Positions 1 through 8,055 of a stretch of 21,298 bases of DNA are shown here, piece by piece. The DNA lies in the NCBI GenBank assembly GCA_002325605.1, contig DCSM01000055.1, forward strand, positions 1-21,298. Direction: 5' to 3'. The notes beneath the pieces are model-generated. The model was not told the origin of the DNA, did no database searches, and worked only from the letters and a program-made list of their open reading frames with translations. The first letter of the stretch is position 1, and each line of letters starts with the position of its first letter. This stretch comes from Chloroflexaceae bacterium UBA1466. Its GTDB lineage: Bacteria; Chloroflexota; Chloroflexia; Chloroflexales; Chloroflexaceae. Both the position numbers and the translations under genes were made by a program.

Positions 1-1089
1 GATGTTGATATTCAACTCATTGCGGACGAAAGTGGCCAAGTGAGTTGGCAATGGGAAGCGCCACCCGATTCGCCCGTCGGGAATTGGCGTATGATTGCGC
101 GGGGCCAGCGAGATCAAACCTTACGCATTATTCCTTTTATCATTGGCGCAATTTCGCTCACGCCCACGCCCACTGCTGTGCCACAAGTCTGGCTGGTGGC
201 AAAACCTGATCATGGTTTACCAGGCACAATCTTCACTTTCTACGCGGAAGGTTTTGGGCCTGAGGAGACTGTTTCTTTCTGGGCCACTGACCCTGAAGGT
301 TATCCCGCTACCCAAACCAACCCGACGGGAAACGACATTGAGACCAAAACTGATGCGGCGGGAAAAGCCTCTTGGCGGTGGAAATCGCCCGTGGATGGGC
401 GGTTGGGGCGCTGGATCATGACGGGGCGGGGGAAAGTCAGTGATCTTGTTCTCCAGGCCGCTTTTACCTTAATTGCTACTGAAGAAGACCAAGCCTTGAA
501 TGGAGTGGAGCCACCTGCGGGTCGTCCAGGGACGACTTTCAAGTTTTTTGCACGGGGTTACGATACTGATGAGATTGTACGCCTGTGGGTTTTTGGCCCC
601 AGAGGAATCACTTTTCAAGGCCCGTCTGGCGACCTCTATGTCGATGCCAATGGTTATGTTGAATGGACATGGACTGCGCCGCAAGATATGCCCGAAGGTG
701 CATGGAATATGGTTGCCCGTGGGTTGGACAGCAACAAGCAGCACGTAATTTTGTTCACGATTGAATATCCCCCCGCTGCGCCCACACTTACGCCGACTCC
801 TGCGCCCTATGCCGTTGCGCCGCCCAGCGGGCCGCGAGGTACAACCTTCAGCTTTTTCGCCGAAGGCTTTGCAAAGCAGGAAACGCTCGGCTACTGGCTG
901 ACTGCGCCCGATACTTCCGTTATTCCAATTGAGCAGCAAATTACGGCAAATGATCAAGGAAGAGCAGATTGGCAATGGACTGCGCCCCAAGATGCTCAAC
1001 GGGGACTGTGGCAAATGACGATTCGCCCTGCGCGCTCAGATAGTGTTAATCTCAATATAGTCTATACTATTCGCTTTAGAATCGAGTAA
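1..1089 (+). CDS. Ig-like repeat surface protein, C-terminal part (5' end outside window)
   Basis: The reading frame is open from base 1, so the true start lies upstream; the GTG at 40 is inside the gene. The visible 363 residues consist of about four copies of a ~90-residue unit. Unit 1 is partial (to about base 150); the others lie at about 187-474, 499-765 and 811-1077. Each copy has a PxGxxGTTFxFFAxGF opening, an ETVxxW core, an ANxxGxxxWxWxAP strand and a GxWxMxxRG ending, which suggests an all-beta Ig-like fold. Linkers LTPTPTAVP and TLTPTPAPYAV are typical of exported Chloroflexota proteins. Role inferred: extracellular or wall-associated binding or spacer domains. No catalytic motif or C-terminal anchor is visible, and the protein ends directly after the last repeat. 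The stop lies 2 nt before the SbcC start, so the two are probably co-transcribed. The exact family is not recognised. Confidence 0.8.
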   Translation, partial: DVDIQLIADESGQVSWQWEAPPDSPVGNWRMIARGQRDQTLRIIPFIIGAISLTPTPTAVPQVWLVAKPDHGLPGTIFTFYAEGFGPEETVSFWATDPEGYPATQTNPTGNDIETKTDAAGKASWRWKSPVDGRLGRWIMTGRGKVSDLVLQAAFTLIATEEDQALNGVEPPAGRPGTTFKFFARGYDTDEIVRLWVFGPRGITFQGPSGDLYVDANGYVEWTWTAPQDMPEGAWNMVARGLDSNKQHVILFTIEYPPAAPTLTPTPAPYAVAPPSGPRGTTFSFFAEGFAKQETLGYWLTAPDTSVIPIEQQITANDQGRADWQWTAPQDAQRGLWQMTIRPARSDSVNLNIVYTIRFRIE

Positions 1090-1091
1090 AG

Positions 1092-4000
1092 ATGATTCCT
1101 TATGAGCTAAAGCTTTGCAACTTTATGTGTTATCGGGGCGAACAACCAGCGCTTCAATTTGATGGTTTGCATATTGCTTGTCTTTCTGGGGAAAATGGTG
1201 CGGGAAAATCGGCGATTCTTGATGCGCTTACCTGGGTTTTATGGGGTGAAGCTCGGATCAGCAGCGATAACTTAATTAGTCAAGGCGAAACCGAGATGTG
1301 GGTTGAACTGCAATTTGCGCTCAACGCTCATGGTGAACAGCAGCAATATCGAGTTATTCGTCGTCGCCAACTTGCGGGCAAACGCGGAAGCGGCAAAAGC
1401 TGGCTTGATTTGCAACTTCAGGGCGAAAAAGCGTGGCGGCCAATCGGGGAGAAGACTATTGCGGAAACCCAGCAGCTTATTGATAATTTATTGCGAATGA
1501 AATACGCCACCTTCGTTAATGCTTCATTTTTGCTACAAGGTCGCGCTGATGAGTTTACACGCAAAACTCCTGGTGAACGAAAGCAAGTCTTAGTTGACAT
1601 TCTTGACTTAGAAAGCTATGCGCTCCTTGCGGAGCAAGCCAAGCAGCGAGCCAAGAAGATCGGCGACCAGTTACGTGGTTTGGAAAGCCTTATCGCATAT
1701 CTTCAAGAAGAAGCCAATAAAGTTCAGCTTTACGATCAATTTGTGTCTGAAGTGCAGGAAAGAGTTTCTAAGCTGACTGCTGAATTGCAAAAGGTCGAAG
1801 AAGAAAAGCAGCAAGTTGAAAAAGAGCTTCAGCAGCTTGAACTGAAAGCCTCGCAACGAAAAGAGCTTGCTGCTCGTCTAATCACCTTGCGAAAAGATCA
1901 ATTTACCCAACAGCAAGAGATTGCTAATCTTCAGGAAACTAGCCTGAAAGCTGAGAAAATGCTCCAGCAGCGCGAGGAAATTGCAGCAGGAGTGGTTGCT
2001 CTTGTTGCGGCGCAAGAAGAACTAAATTGGCTAGAAGAATTGCGTCCGCATTATGAGCTTTTACAAGAGAAGCTAAATGATTTACGAGAGCAATTCAAAG
2101 ATGCAAGACGGGCTTTACAAAGTGAATTGGATGTTTTTAAGCACGAAGTTAATTATCTAACCCAACGAATTGCTGGTCAAGCTCAAATTCAGCAAAAATT
2201 GCTTGAAAGTGAGCAACATCTCGCAGAATTTGCTTTGCTTAGTTCTAAACAGCAGCTTTTGCAAGCTCAAAAAACAGAATTAGAAGAGTATTTCTATCAA
2301 ATCAGCGACTTAGTTCAGCAAATTAAACAAAAGTGGGATTTGCTGGTGAATGACAAGAGAAATTGTGAATCTGAGCTTGTTCAATTGCAAAAAGAGCTTC
2401 AGAATGTTTCTCGTTGGCAGGCTGATCTGAAGACTGCACTGGAGCAACAGACCAAAGCCAATGATTTAGCGACAGAACTTGTTGAATTACGAGAGCAAAA
2501 ACAGCAGAAAAACAATGAACTTGCAGCTTCGCAAGCTTTGATTAGCCAACTAAAGCAACAAATTGCTCAGGTAGAGCAACGAAAGAGTTTGTTAGTTGAT
2601 TCTTCGCTTACAACCTGTCCTCTTTGTCAAAGCAATCTTGGTCAAGATGGTCTAACAACTATCAGCACGCATTATGAACAAGAATCACAAGCTCTCATCG
2701 AACAAATTGAAGCGACAGAGCGTAAAACAAGCGAATTAGAAACTAATTGTAAGCAACTGGCGCAAGCGGAGCAGGCTTTGGAAACTCGCTTGACTCAAGC
2801 TCGTCAAGCGGCGGCGCGGGTGGATTTGCTTCAACAAAATTTGGCTCAGGCTGAAGGGTGGTTTGAGCGTCAGCAGCAGGTGCAAACCAAGCTTAATTCA
2901 GTTTTGCAGCAATTAGAAACTGAAGATTATGAGAGATCGGCTCGTGAAGAGCTTACTAAAATTGAAATTGCATTAGATAAATTTGATTTTACGGCTGAAA
3001 GTCTGGCTTTTCAACCAGCTACACATTCAATTCATTCATTTCTTGCTCCTTTTGAACAGAAACGAAAGGCTTTTCAGCAAGAAGGCACTGCCTTAGAACA
3101 ACAATTAGCGGCCCGAACAACTTGGGAAAGCCAGGCTGCCACATGTCGGCAGCAATTAAGCGAAATTGCTCAAGCTCAAGCAAAACTTCCTGTTAAACAG
3201 GATCAAGCCACAATTTTGGCTTTGCAGCTTGATAAGAATGATTTTGCTTTGGATATTCTCGCTGAGGGTAAAAAAATAGCAGCCGAAGTTGCCAATTTAG
3301 GCTATACCCCCACAGATTACCAGGCTGCACGCGCAACGGTGCAACAGCTAAGTCATTGGGCGGCGAAAGAGCGTGAAACGCAGGAAGCCCAAAATCGTTT
3401 GACAACAAGCCAGCAAATTCTTCAGCTAAAAACAGAGTTGCTGGCGCGTTCCACAACTGAGACAGAACAAATCTTAGAGAGAATGAACTTCCTCGACCAA
3501 GAGTTACAAAAACTTTCTTTTGTTGAGCAGCAGGCCCGCGAGTTGACTCAAGCGTTGAATAGCTCTCAACGCCAGCTTCGGGTTGCCCAAAATGATCTTG
3601 CAGAAAAAACGGCTTTGCGGGCTAAAGCCCAAAAAGCTGCGACTGAATTAGCTGAAAAGCAAGAAGAATTGCAGCTTTTGACAAAAAAGCAGAGCGTCTT
3701 TCAAGAATTGGCCGAAGCTTATGGCAAAAAAGGGATTCAAGCCATGCTCATTGAGCTTGCTATTCCCGAAATTGAACGCGAAGCAAATGATCTGTTAGGC
3801 TGTCTCACGGATAACCAAATGCACGTTAATTTTAAGATGCAAAGAGAAACTAAAAAAGGCGATTCGATTGAAACTTTAGAGATTGAAATCGGTGATTCTA
3901 TCGGGACGCGCAATTATGAGGCTTTTAGTGGAGGCGAAGCAATGCGAATCAACTTTGCGATTCGGATTGCGCTCTCTCGCCTTTTAGCCCGACGCTCAGG

Positions 4001-4208
4001 CGCAAGTTTGGAAACTTTAGTGATTGATGAAGGTTTCGGAGCTTTGGATAACGAGGGTAAGGAGAGGTTTGTAGAGGCAATTACGACTATTCAGCAAGAT
4101 TTCAAACGAATTTTGGTTATTACGCATTTAGATGAGCTAAAAGACCGTTTTCCCCATCGCATTGAAGTTACCAAAAATGCAAAGGGTAGTACATGGGAGT
4201 TGCGATGA
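1092..4208 (+). CDS. sbcC: SbcC/Rad50-type SMC-like nuclease ATPase subunit
   Basis: The protein has 1038 aa, close to the usual SbcC length. Known family role: with the SbcD/Mre11 nuclease it processes DNA ends and hairpins. All ATPase parts are visible: Walker A GENGAGKS (33-40), a Q-loop region FLLQGRADEF followed by TPGERKQVL (about 147-168), signature FSGGEAMRINFA with S946, and Walker B LVIDEGFGALD with D979 and E980. Between them are two long Gln/Glu-rich coiled-coil arms, split by a zinc-hook CPLC (C509-C512) that dimerises the arms through Zn. The ATG is 2 nt after the upstream stop with only a weak SD (GAG), so translational coupling is likely. The stop overlaps the next gene. No sbcD is present in the window on either side, which is unusual because sbcD is commonly adjacent; it may lie upstream or elsewhere. 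The intact motifs contrast with the second SMC-like protein of this window. Confidence 0.93.
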   Translation: MIPYELKLCNFMCYRGEQPALQFDGLHIACLSGENGAGKSAILDALTWVLWGEARISSDNLISQGETEMWVELQFALNAHGEQQQYRVIRRRQLAGKRGSGKSWLDLQLQGEKAWRPIGEKTIAETQQLIDNLLRMKYATFVNASFLLQGRADEFTRKTPGERKQVLVDILDLESYALLAEQAKQRAKKIGDQLRGLESLIAYLQEEANKVQLYDQFVSEVQERVSKLTAELQKVEEEKQQVEKELQQLELKASQRKELAARLITLRKDQFTQQQEIANLQETSLKAEKMLQQREEIAAGVVALVAAQEELNWLEELRPHYELLQEKLNDLREQFKDARRALQSELDVFKHEVNYLTQRIAGQAQIQQKLLESEQHLAEFALLSSKQQLLQAQKTELEEYFYQISDLVQQIKQKWDLLVNDKRNCESELVQLQKELQNVSRWQADLKTALEQQTKANDLATELVELREQKQQKNNELAASQALISQLKQQIAQVEQRKSLLVDSSLTTCPLCQSNLGQDGLTTISTHYEQESQALIEQIEATERKTSELETNCKQLAQAEQALETRLTQARQAAARVDLLQQNLAQAEGWFERQQQVQTKLNSVLQQLETEDYERSAREELTKIEIALDKFDFTAESLAFQPATHSIHSFLAPFEQKRKAFQQEGTALEQQLAARTTWESQAATCRQQLSEIAQAQAKLPVKQDQATILALQLDKNDFALDILAEGKKIAAEVANLGYTPTDYQAARATVQQLSHWAAKERETQEAQNRLTTSQQILQLKTELLARSTTETEQILERMNFLDQELQKLSFVEQQARELTQALNSSQRQLRVAQNDLAEKTALRAKAQKAATELAEKQEELQLLTKKQSVFQELAEAYGKKGIQAMLIELAIPEIEREANDLLGCLTDNQMHVNFKMQRETKKGDSIETLEIEIGDSIGTRNYEAFSGGEAMRINFAIRIALSRLLARRSGASLETLVIDEGFGALDNEGKERFVEAITTIQQDFKRILVITHLDELKDRFPHRIEVTKNAKGSTWELR
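4195..4199 (+). promoter_or_regulatory. Shine-Dalgarno GGGAG that decides the sugar-kinase start
   Basis: GGGAG stands 5 nt before the ATG at 4205. It overlaps the alternative in-frame ATG at 4193, which has no SD of its own, so 4205 is preferred. Confidence 0.6.
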
Positions 4209-5215
4209 CAATAGATCAAACGATTGCCCAATTTGTGGGGCGACGAGTCTTAGTGATTGGTGATGTTTCGCTTGATGAATATCTTTTTGGGCAACCAACT
4301 CGCCTTTCGCGGGAAGCGCCTGTCCCTGTTTTAGAATGGACGCGGCGCGAAATTATCCTTGGGGGAGCTGCCAACCCAGCGTACAACATTGTTGCGCTTG
4401 GGGGGCAGGCGACACTCATAGCTTTAGTAGGAAATGACCCTGAAGGCGACCAATTTCGGGCCGCGCTTACCAAAGCTCAGATTTCAGTGGCAGGATTGCT
4501 TTCCTTTGCCCAGCGCCCCACGACGATCAAAACTCGCATCCTGGCCCACACTCCACCCCGCCTCCCGCAGCATCTGGCCCGCTTAGACCGCTTAGATTAC
4601 CGACCTTTAGCGCCCCCCGAAGAAGAGCAACTTTTAGCCCTTCTGACAACGCTTATCCCGCAGCATGAGGCCGTTTTATGTTCTGATTATCAACTTGGAA
4701 TGCTTACTCCCACGATTGTGAAAGCGATTCGGACTCTCTGTCAACAATACCACGTTTTACTGACGGTTGATGCCCAAGGCAATGCAGATTACTATTACGG
4801 AGTCGATCTATTTCGTTGTAACGACCAAGAAGCAGCAAGAACGCTTGGTAGGCCCCTTCAGAGCGAAACAGACTTTCAGCAAGGTTTACAGCAATTGCAA
4901 ACGCAGTTGGCCGCCAAGCTAATCATCGTGACCCGTGGGCCAGAAGGGGTCTCTTTGGTGGGGCAAGGGGTTCCTTATTCCCACCTCAAGGCAGTAGACG
5001 TAAGCGAAGTCTATGACACAACGGGGGCCGGCGATACCTTTATTGCCGTGGCAACGCTGGCACTTATGGCCCGGCTGGAACCTCTAAAGGCCGCCGAACT
5101 GGCGAATGTAGCTGCTGCTTTGGTGGTCCGTAAGCTGGGAAATGCCACCCTTAGCCCAGCGCAACTGGGCCAGGCAATGCGGAGGGCGAAAAAAGGGAGT
5201 CTCCGTTCAATTTAG
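4205..5215 (+). CDS. PfkB-family sugar kinase, HldE/RfaE kinase-domain type
   Basis: This 336-aa protein matches the kinase domain of HldE (RfaE), which phosphorylates D-glycero-D-manno-heptose 7-phosphate at C1 on the way to nucleotide-activated heptose. Visible signs are GDVSLDEYLFG (19-29), the SREAPVPVLE stretch (35-44) and GGAAN (53-57), the three N-terminal hallmarks of HldE-like kinases; SDYQLGMLTP (160-169); and the PfkB signature DTTGAGDTF (271-279) with catalytic base D277. The C-terminal nucleotidyltransferase domain of bifunctional HldE is absent. The start at 4205 is chosen because ATGA overlaps the sbcC stop and GGGAG lies 5 nt upstream; an in-frame ATG at 4193 would add four residues. 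Its stop overlaps the STAS gene by 4 nt, tail to tail. Heptose as substrate is an inference; another sugar phosphate is possible, since a Chloroflexota host would not be expected to make LPS. Confidence 0.85.
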   Translation: MTIDQTIAQFVGRRVLVIGDVSLDEYLFGQPTRLSREAPVPVLEWTRREIILGGAANPAYNIVALGGQATLIALVGNDPEGDQFRAALTKAQISVAGLLSFAQRPTTIKTRILAHTPPRLPQHLARLDRLDYRPLAPPEEEQLLALLTTLIPQHEAVLCSDYQLGMLTPTIVKAIRTLCQQYHVLLTVDAQGNADYYYGVDLFRCNDQEAARTLGRPLQSETDFQQGLQQLQTQLAAKLIIVTRGPEGVSLVGQGVPYSHLKAVDVSEVYDTTGAGDTFIAVATLALMARLEPLKAAELANVAAALVVRKLGNATLSPAQLGQAMRRAKKGSLRSI

Positions 5216-5577
5216 GCGGCAGCTACATTTTTGAAGCCCCGGACTCCCTCGTCTTCATTTTGATAGATGTCAGCATATTGGGCCAGCCCAACCATGCGAA
5301 AAATCTTCTGAAAATGCTGTGAAAGACCACTAAACCCTAATCTCTGGCTGTTCCGATTGACTTCGGTAACAATTCCAATTAAAATTGCAATGCCTGCACT
5401 ATTGATATAATCATTTTGGCGAAAGTTTAACAAGACATAGCGCGACCCTTGTTTAGTAATTTCTTGATAAGCAGCGTTGATTTTTTCTTCCGCAAAAGTG
5501 GTTACATCACCGACCAAATCAATGACGGCTACACCATCCCGCTGCCGGGTTGTGACAATCAACTCATCTTCCAACAT
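5212..5577 (-). CDS. STAS-domain anti-sigma-factor antagonist (SpoIIAA/RsbV-like)
   Basis: This 121-aa single STAS domain has the family pattern: an N-terminal beta strand GVAVIDLVGDVT, then YVLLNFRQNDYINSAGIAIL. The NSAG motif places S60 where SpoIIAA/RsbV is phosphorylated by its kinase. Known mechanism: the unphosphorylated form binds the RsbW/SpoIIAB kinase and releases the sigma factor, and phosphorylation reverses this. Two RsbW-like kinases lie just upstream on the same strand (6457-7376), making them the natural partners, although a decayed gene lies between. The ATG at 5577 has only AAAGG 13 nt away, so the start is moderately certain. It converges with the sugar kinase and shares its last 4 nt, with no terminator between. 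Confidence 0.88.
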   Translation of the reverse strand: MLEDELIVTTRQRDGVAVIDLVGDVTTFAEEKINAAYQEITKQGSRYVLLNFRQNDYINSAGIAILIGIVTEVNRNSQRLGFSGLSQHFQKIFRMVGLAQYADIYQNEDEGVRGFKNVAAA

Positions 5578-5598
5578 GTTATTGTTACTACCTTTCGT

Positions 5599-5627
5599 AT
5601 TCTAAACGTTCACTGGCAACAGAACAA
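5599..5627 (-). promoter_or_regulatory. possible sigma-70-type promoter of the STAS gene
   Basis: TTGTTC, 17-nt spacer, TAGAAT. The -10 is 5/6 to consensus but the -35 only 3/6. It predicts a leader of about 15 nt, which fits the lack of a well-placed SD. Confidence 0.35.
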
Positions 5628-5721
5628 ACTTGTGATTCGCCTTATCTTGTCCTTTTTTGCAGGGCTTATTTCTTACCTTACCCAGGTTGCTGTTCTGTTA
5701 TCATTTGCATGTTGCCAAGCA

Positions 5722-6388
5722 TTAAGAATTTTGTTTAAGCTTTGGCCCTTCAGACGGCCCCAAACATTTGAGTTGCCCATCACGCAGGTCGACTAAACTA
5801 CTTTCTCCATAGCGAGCTTTTTGATATTTCACCGCTTGCCCTTCCTGAAAAAAGAAATCCTCGCGCTGCAAATGGAGTTGCCCTGCATTTTTGTGAAATG
5901 GTAGCCCATAGTGTTCTGCGGGAAGTGAAACAATGTTTGAGCCAACTTATGTATTATGGCACGCCGAAGATAACGTTCTGTTAAGAAAATAGAAATATAG
6001 CAAAGAAAGAGTGAATTAGACAACCAGGTACTTAGCACAATGAACAAACTGATAAACCAAGGAGTAGGTACAACAGTTTTTGTGTAGCTTGGGCAACAGC
6101 CAGTAAACAACCCAGTGCGAAAACTGCTTCCAATAGCCCAAACTTAGCAAAACAATTCATCTCAGCCCAGTTATAGGCAAAGAAAAAGACGATACCGATG
6201 CTGGTAAAGGCACTTCCTAACCACAATAAGGCAGCATCAAGAAAAGCTCGCCAGGCTGTCCGCTTGGAGAAAATGCCGAAGAAACGCAAAGTTTGTTCGG
6301 CATTTGGGGAACTTAGCAATCCAGCCCGCACGAAAGCATCCCAGTGCTGTGGCTCAAGCGGCCTTTCTAGGGGGTCAGGAATCGTCAT
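5722..6388 (-). pseudogene. decayed DUF2157 / GDYXXLXY membrane-protein gene
   Basis: The gene is broken into frames with a large internal loss. The N-terminal piece (6388-6032, 118 residues) reads like the start of a DUF2157 membrane protein: TAWRAFLDAALLWLG, then IVFFFAYNWAEM and FAKFGLLEAVFALGCLLA, with two hydrophobic segments. It stops where intact proteins run for some hundreds of residues more. The last piece (5946-5722) is in another frame and ends at a TAA: REDFFFQEGQAVKYQKARYG followed by SLVDLRDGQLKCL. This resembles the C-terminus of GDYXXLXY-domain proteins, which in many bacteria are neighbours of or fused to DUF2157. The middle of both proteins is missing, and 5947-6031 bridges them in a third frame. 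Intact members are integral membrane proteins of unknown function. The family call from memory is fairly firm for the N-terminus and moderate for the C-terminus. Confidence 0.65.
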
Positions 6389-6456
6389 GACAGATCAAAA
6401 GGAGATGCAAGGTAACTTCCTGGCAAACCTTCAGCTTAAAGGTTGAACGGGACAAA

Positions 6457-6912
6457 CTAGCTTTGAGTTGGAGGTGGTTGGTTAGAAAAAACGAAGTAAA
6501 AACAATTGCCCTCACTAAGGCTGGGTAGAAAACCTGCTTCATCGGTCAACCCAGCGATAAGAAGCAATCCCATTCCCCGTTTGGAACCAAGCCCCTGCAT
6601 TTTTTGTTCGATAGTCAATGGGGGGCCTTGGAAGGAATAGGCTTTGCGACCTTGGTCACAAATTTTCACCACCAGCCGATCTGAAAAAAACTCACACTCA
6701 ATGCTGACTTTCAAGCCTGGAAGCAAGAGATTCCCATGTTCCATGGCGTTGAGACACGCCTCACTCAAGGCGGTCTTTAGGTCATCAATGCGCTGCTTCG
6801 CAAAGCCTTGAGTGCGGACAAAAGTTACTACTGCATCACATCCTACCTTTTCGTAGCCTAGCTCACTGGGTAGGATGATTTCGATAAGGGCATGGTTAAG
6901 TTGCGTTGTCAT
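6457..6912 (-). CDS. RsbW/SpoIIAB-like anti-sigma serine kinase (first copy)
   Basis: This 151-aa GHKL ATPase of the HATPase_c_2 type is the kinase half of a partner switch: it phosphorylates a STAS antagonist and binds a sigma factor. Visible are the N-box ALSEACLNAMEHGN with E51 and N55, the G1 box ICDQGR with D86, and the G2 box GSKRGMGLLLI around G113. Length and motif order fit RsbW-class proteins. Its ATG overlaps the TGA of the next kinase gene upstream (ATGA, 6909-6912), so the pair is translationally coupled. The STAS protein at 5212-5577 is the likely substrate. The sigma factor it would hold is not in the window. The sequence clearly parallels its neighbour (LGYEKV/LGYERV, RIDDLKTA/RIDALKTA), indicating an old tandem duplication. 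Confidence 0.88.
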   Translation of the reverse strand: MTTQLNHALIEIILPSELGYEKVGCDAVVTFVRTQGFAKQRIDDLKTALSEACLNAMEHGNLLLPGLKVSIECEFFSDRLVVKICDQGRKAYSFQGPPLTIEQKMQGLGSKRGMGLLLIAGLTDEAGFLPSLSEGNCFYFVFSNQPPPTQS

Positions 6913-7376
6913 CCCTGCTCAAGGTGAATTACCATGCGAACCTGATTGCCTCCGCTTGGTGCAACGGAAACCTCGACTTCATCCATCAATTCTTGGATAA
7001 GCCAGAATCCCCACCCTCCGCGATCTACATTATCGAGCATTTTATCTCGAATGTCGGGAGTTTTAACCTCACGATTGCGATCAATGGTTCTTTGGCCCCG
7101 ATCAACAACATCAATCACCAGTTCGTCATCACGGGCGGTGAGGAAAACCATTACTTTCATGGCTTCGTCATGTTGGTTGCCATGCTCAATCGCATTCGTG
7201 ACCGCTTCGCTGACCGCGGTCTTGAGGGCATCAATTCGTTCCCGTTGAAAACCCATCCGTTTGGCCAACGAAGAGGCAGCATCCATCGCCACACGTTCAT
7301 AGCCCAGCCGACTGGGTAAACGTAACTCAATTACTTTCTCAGGGGGGCTGGTTTCGGTGGATTCGTCTTGTGTCAT
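6909..7376 (-). CDS. RsbW/SpoIIAB-like anti-sigma serine kinase (second copy)
   Basis: This 155-aa GHKL ATPase is a paralogue of the downstream kinase. Motifs: N-box AVSEAVTNAIEHGN with N61, G1 VVDRGQR with D92, and a G2 box DRGGWGFWLI around G121. The second box differs from the usual GxGL pattern by an aromatic residue (GGWGFWL). The start at 7376 is chosen because AGGG lies 8 nt upstream and the N-terminus then matches the sister protein; an in-frame ATG at 7403 would add nine residues but has its SD only 3 nt away. That upstream ATG lies in one copy of a 12-bp direct repeat, CCTGACTGCATC (7393-7404 and 7410-7421). Two kinases encoded together suggest either separate sigma/antagonist partners or a heterodimer; the sequence cannot tell which. 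Confidence 0.87.
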   Translation of the reverse strand: MTQDESTETSPPEKVIELRLPSRLGYERVAMDAASSLAKRMGFQRERIDALKTAVSEAVTNAIEHGNQHDEAMKVMVFLTARDDELVIDVVDRGQRTIDRNREVKTPDIRDKMLDNVDRGGWGFWLIQELMDEVEVSVAPSGGNQVRMVIHLEQG

Positions 7377-7474
7377 TGCTATGTCCCTGCCGCCTGACTG
7401 CATCTGCTCCCTGACTGCATCCGCTACCTTCTCTCACTGGAGAATGGTACTAAAGAAGCCAATGCCCATTCAGA

Positions 7475-7510
7475 ATTATAGATTTATATCTGTTTTAACC
7501 AGTTCACCAA
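7475..7510 (-). promoter_or_regulatory. possible promoter of the kinase pair
   Basis: An AT-rich stretch holds a consensus TATAAT (7475-7480) without a good -35, and just upstream TTGGTG, 16 nt, TATAAA (7483-7510). Either could serve. It is about 100 nt before the kinase start in the 7377-7662 gap, which holds nothing else I recognise. Confidence 0.4.
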
Positions 7511-7662
7511 GTCTTTGGCAAACCTTTGTTGCGCTGGAGAGCTACTCTTTGGTGAAATTCCTGTAAGAATTAAGCCCCCGACTTGCGTTTGCGCGCCGCT
7601 AAGAATCAGATAATAACACAAAAAACTTGCCTTGCAAAGAAAAAGGGTAAATTCAATTGCTT

Positions 7663-8055
7663 CTAGCTACCAATGGGGGAACAAAGTTCGATTAGCGACC
7701 CCTCTTTAGATCGAAGATAAGCAACTACTTGGCCCCAAGGCTTTGGAGTGGGCGGGCTGAGAGAAACTGCGCCAGCGTTAATAGCCTTGGCATAGGCTGC
7801 CGCAACATCCTCAACAACAAACACTAATTCAACACCTAAAGGAAGAAGTTGAAGATCCGTTTTCTGATATGGGCCGCTAAGATTCATTTCGCCCATAGAA
7901 TGCGAGGCAAAAGCAAGGACTGTTTCGCCTGTCTCCAATTCACCATATTGACCAGAATCATGAAGAAACCGCGTCTCGAAACCAAAAGCTTCTTTGTAAA
8001 AGGCTAAGGTTTCGGCGACTGATGAAACATAGACTATAGTATAGCCAAATTTCAT
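7663..8055 (-). CDS. VOC-superfamily (glyoxalase/bleomycin-resistance-like) protein
   Basis: This 130-aa protein has two beta-alpha-beta-beta-beta halves typical of the vicinal-oxygen-chelate fold: FGYTIVYVSSVAETLAFYKE, FGFETRF and YGELETGETVLAFASH in the first; GVELVFVVEDVAAAYAKAIN, GAVSLSPPTPKPWGQVVAYL and EGSLIELCSP in the second, with E123 at the usual last metal-ligand position. The first-strand His of many metal-dependent members is replaced (GYTIVYV), so metal binding is uncertain. The substrate is unknown. It follows carboxyltransferase CT-2 by 50 nt on the same strand with no terminator between, so it is probably co-transcribed. Methylmalonyl-CoA epimerase, also a VOC protein, was considered because of this neighbour, but the sequence does not fit it. 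A 7-codon frame with a good SD overlaps its start codon. Confidence 0.85.
   Translation of the reverse strand: MKFGYTIVYVSSVAETLAFYKEAFGFETRFLHDSGQYGELETGETVLAFASHSMGEMNLSGPYQKTDLQLLPLGVELVFVVEDVAAAYAKAINAGAVSLSPPTPKPWGQVVAYLRSKEGSLIELCSPIGS

Noticed and set aside
5449..5796. 115-codon + strand frame overlapping the STAS gene start and the decayed gene
   Set aside because: Its hydrophobic look comes from reading antisense to coding and promoter sequence; no SD or family match.
7663..8055. Methylmalonyl-CoA epimerase role for the VOC protein
   Set aside because: The neighbouring carboxyltransferase made it tempting, but the first-strand metal-binding His and typical epimerase sequence pattern are absent.
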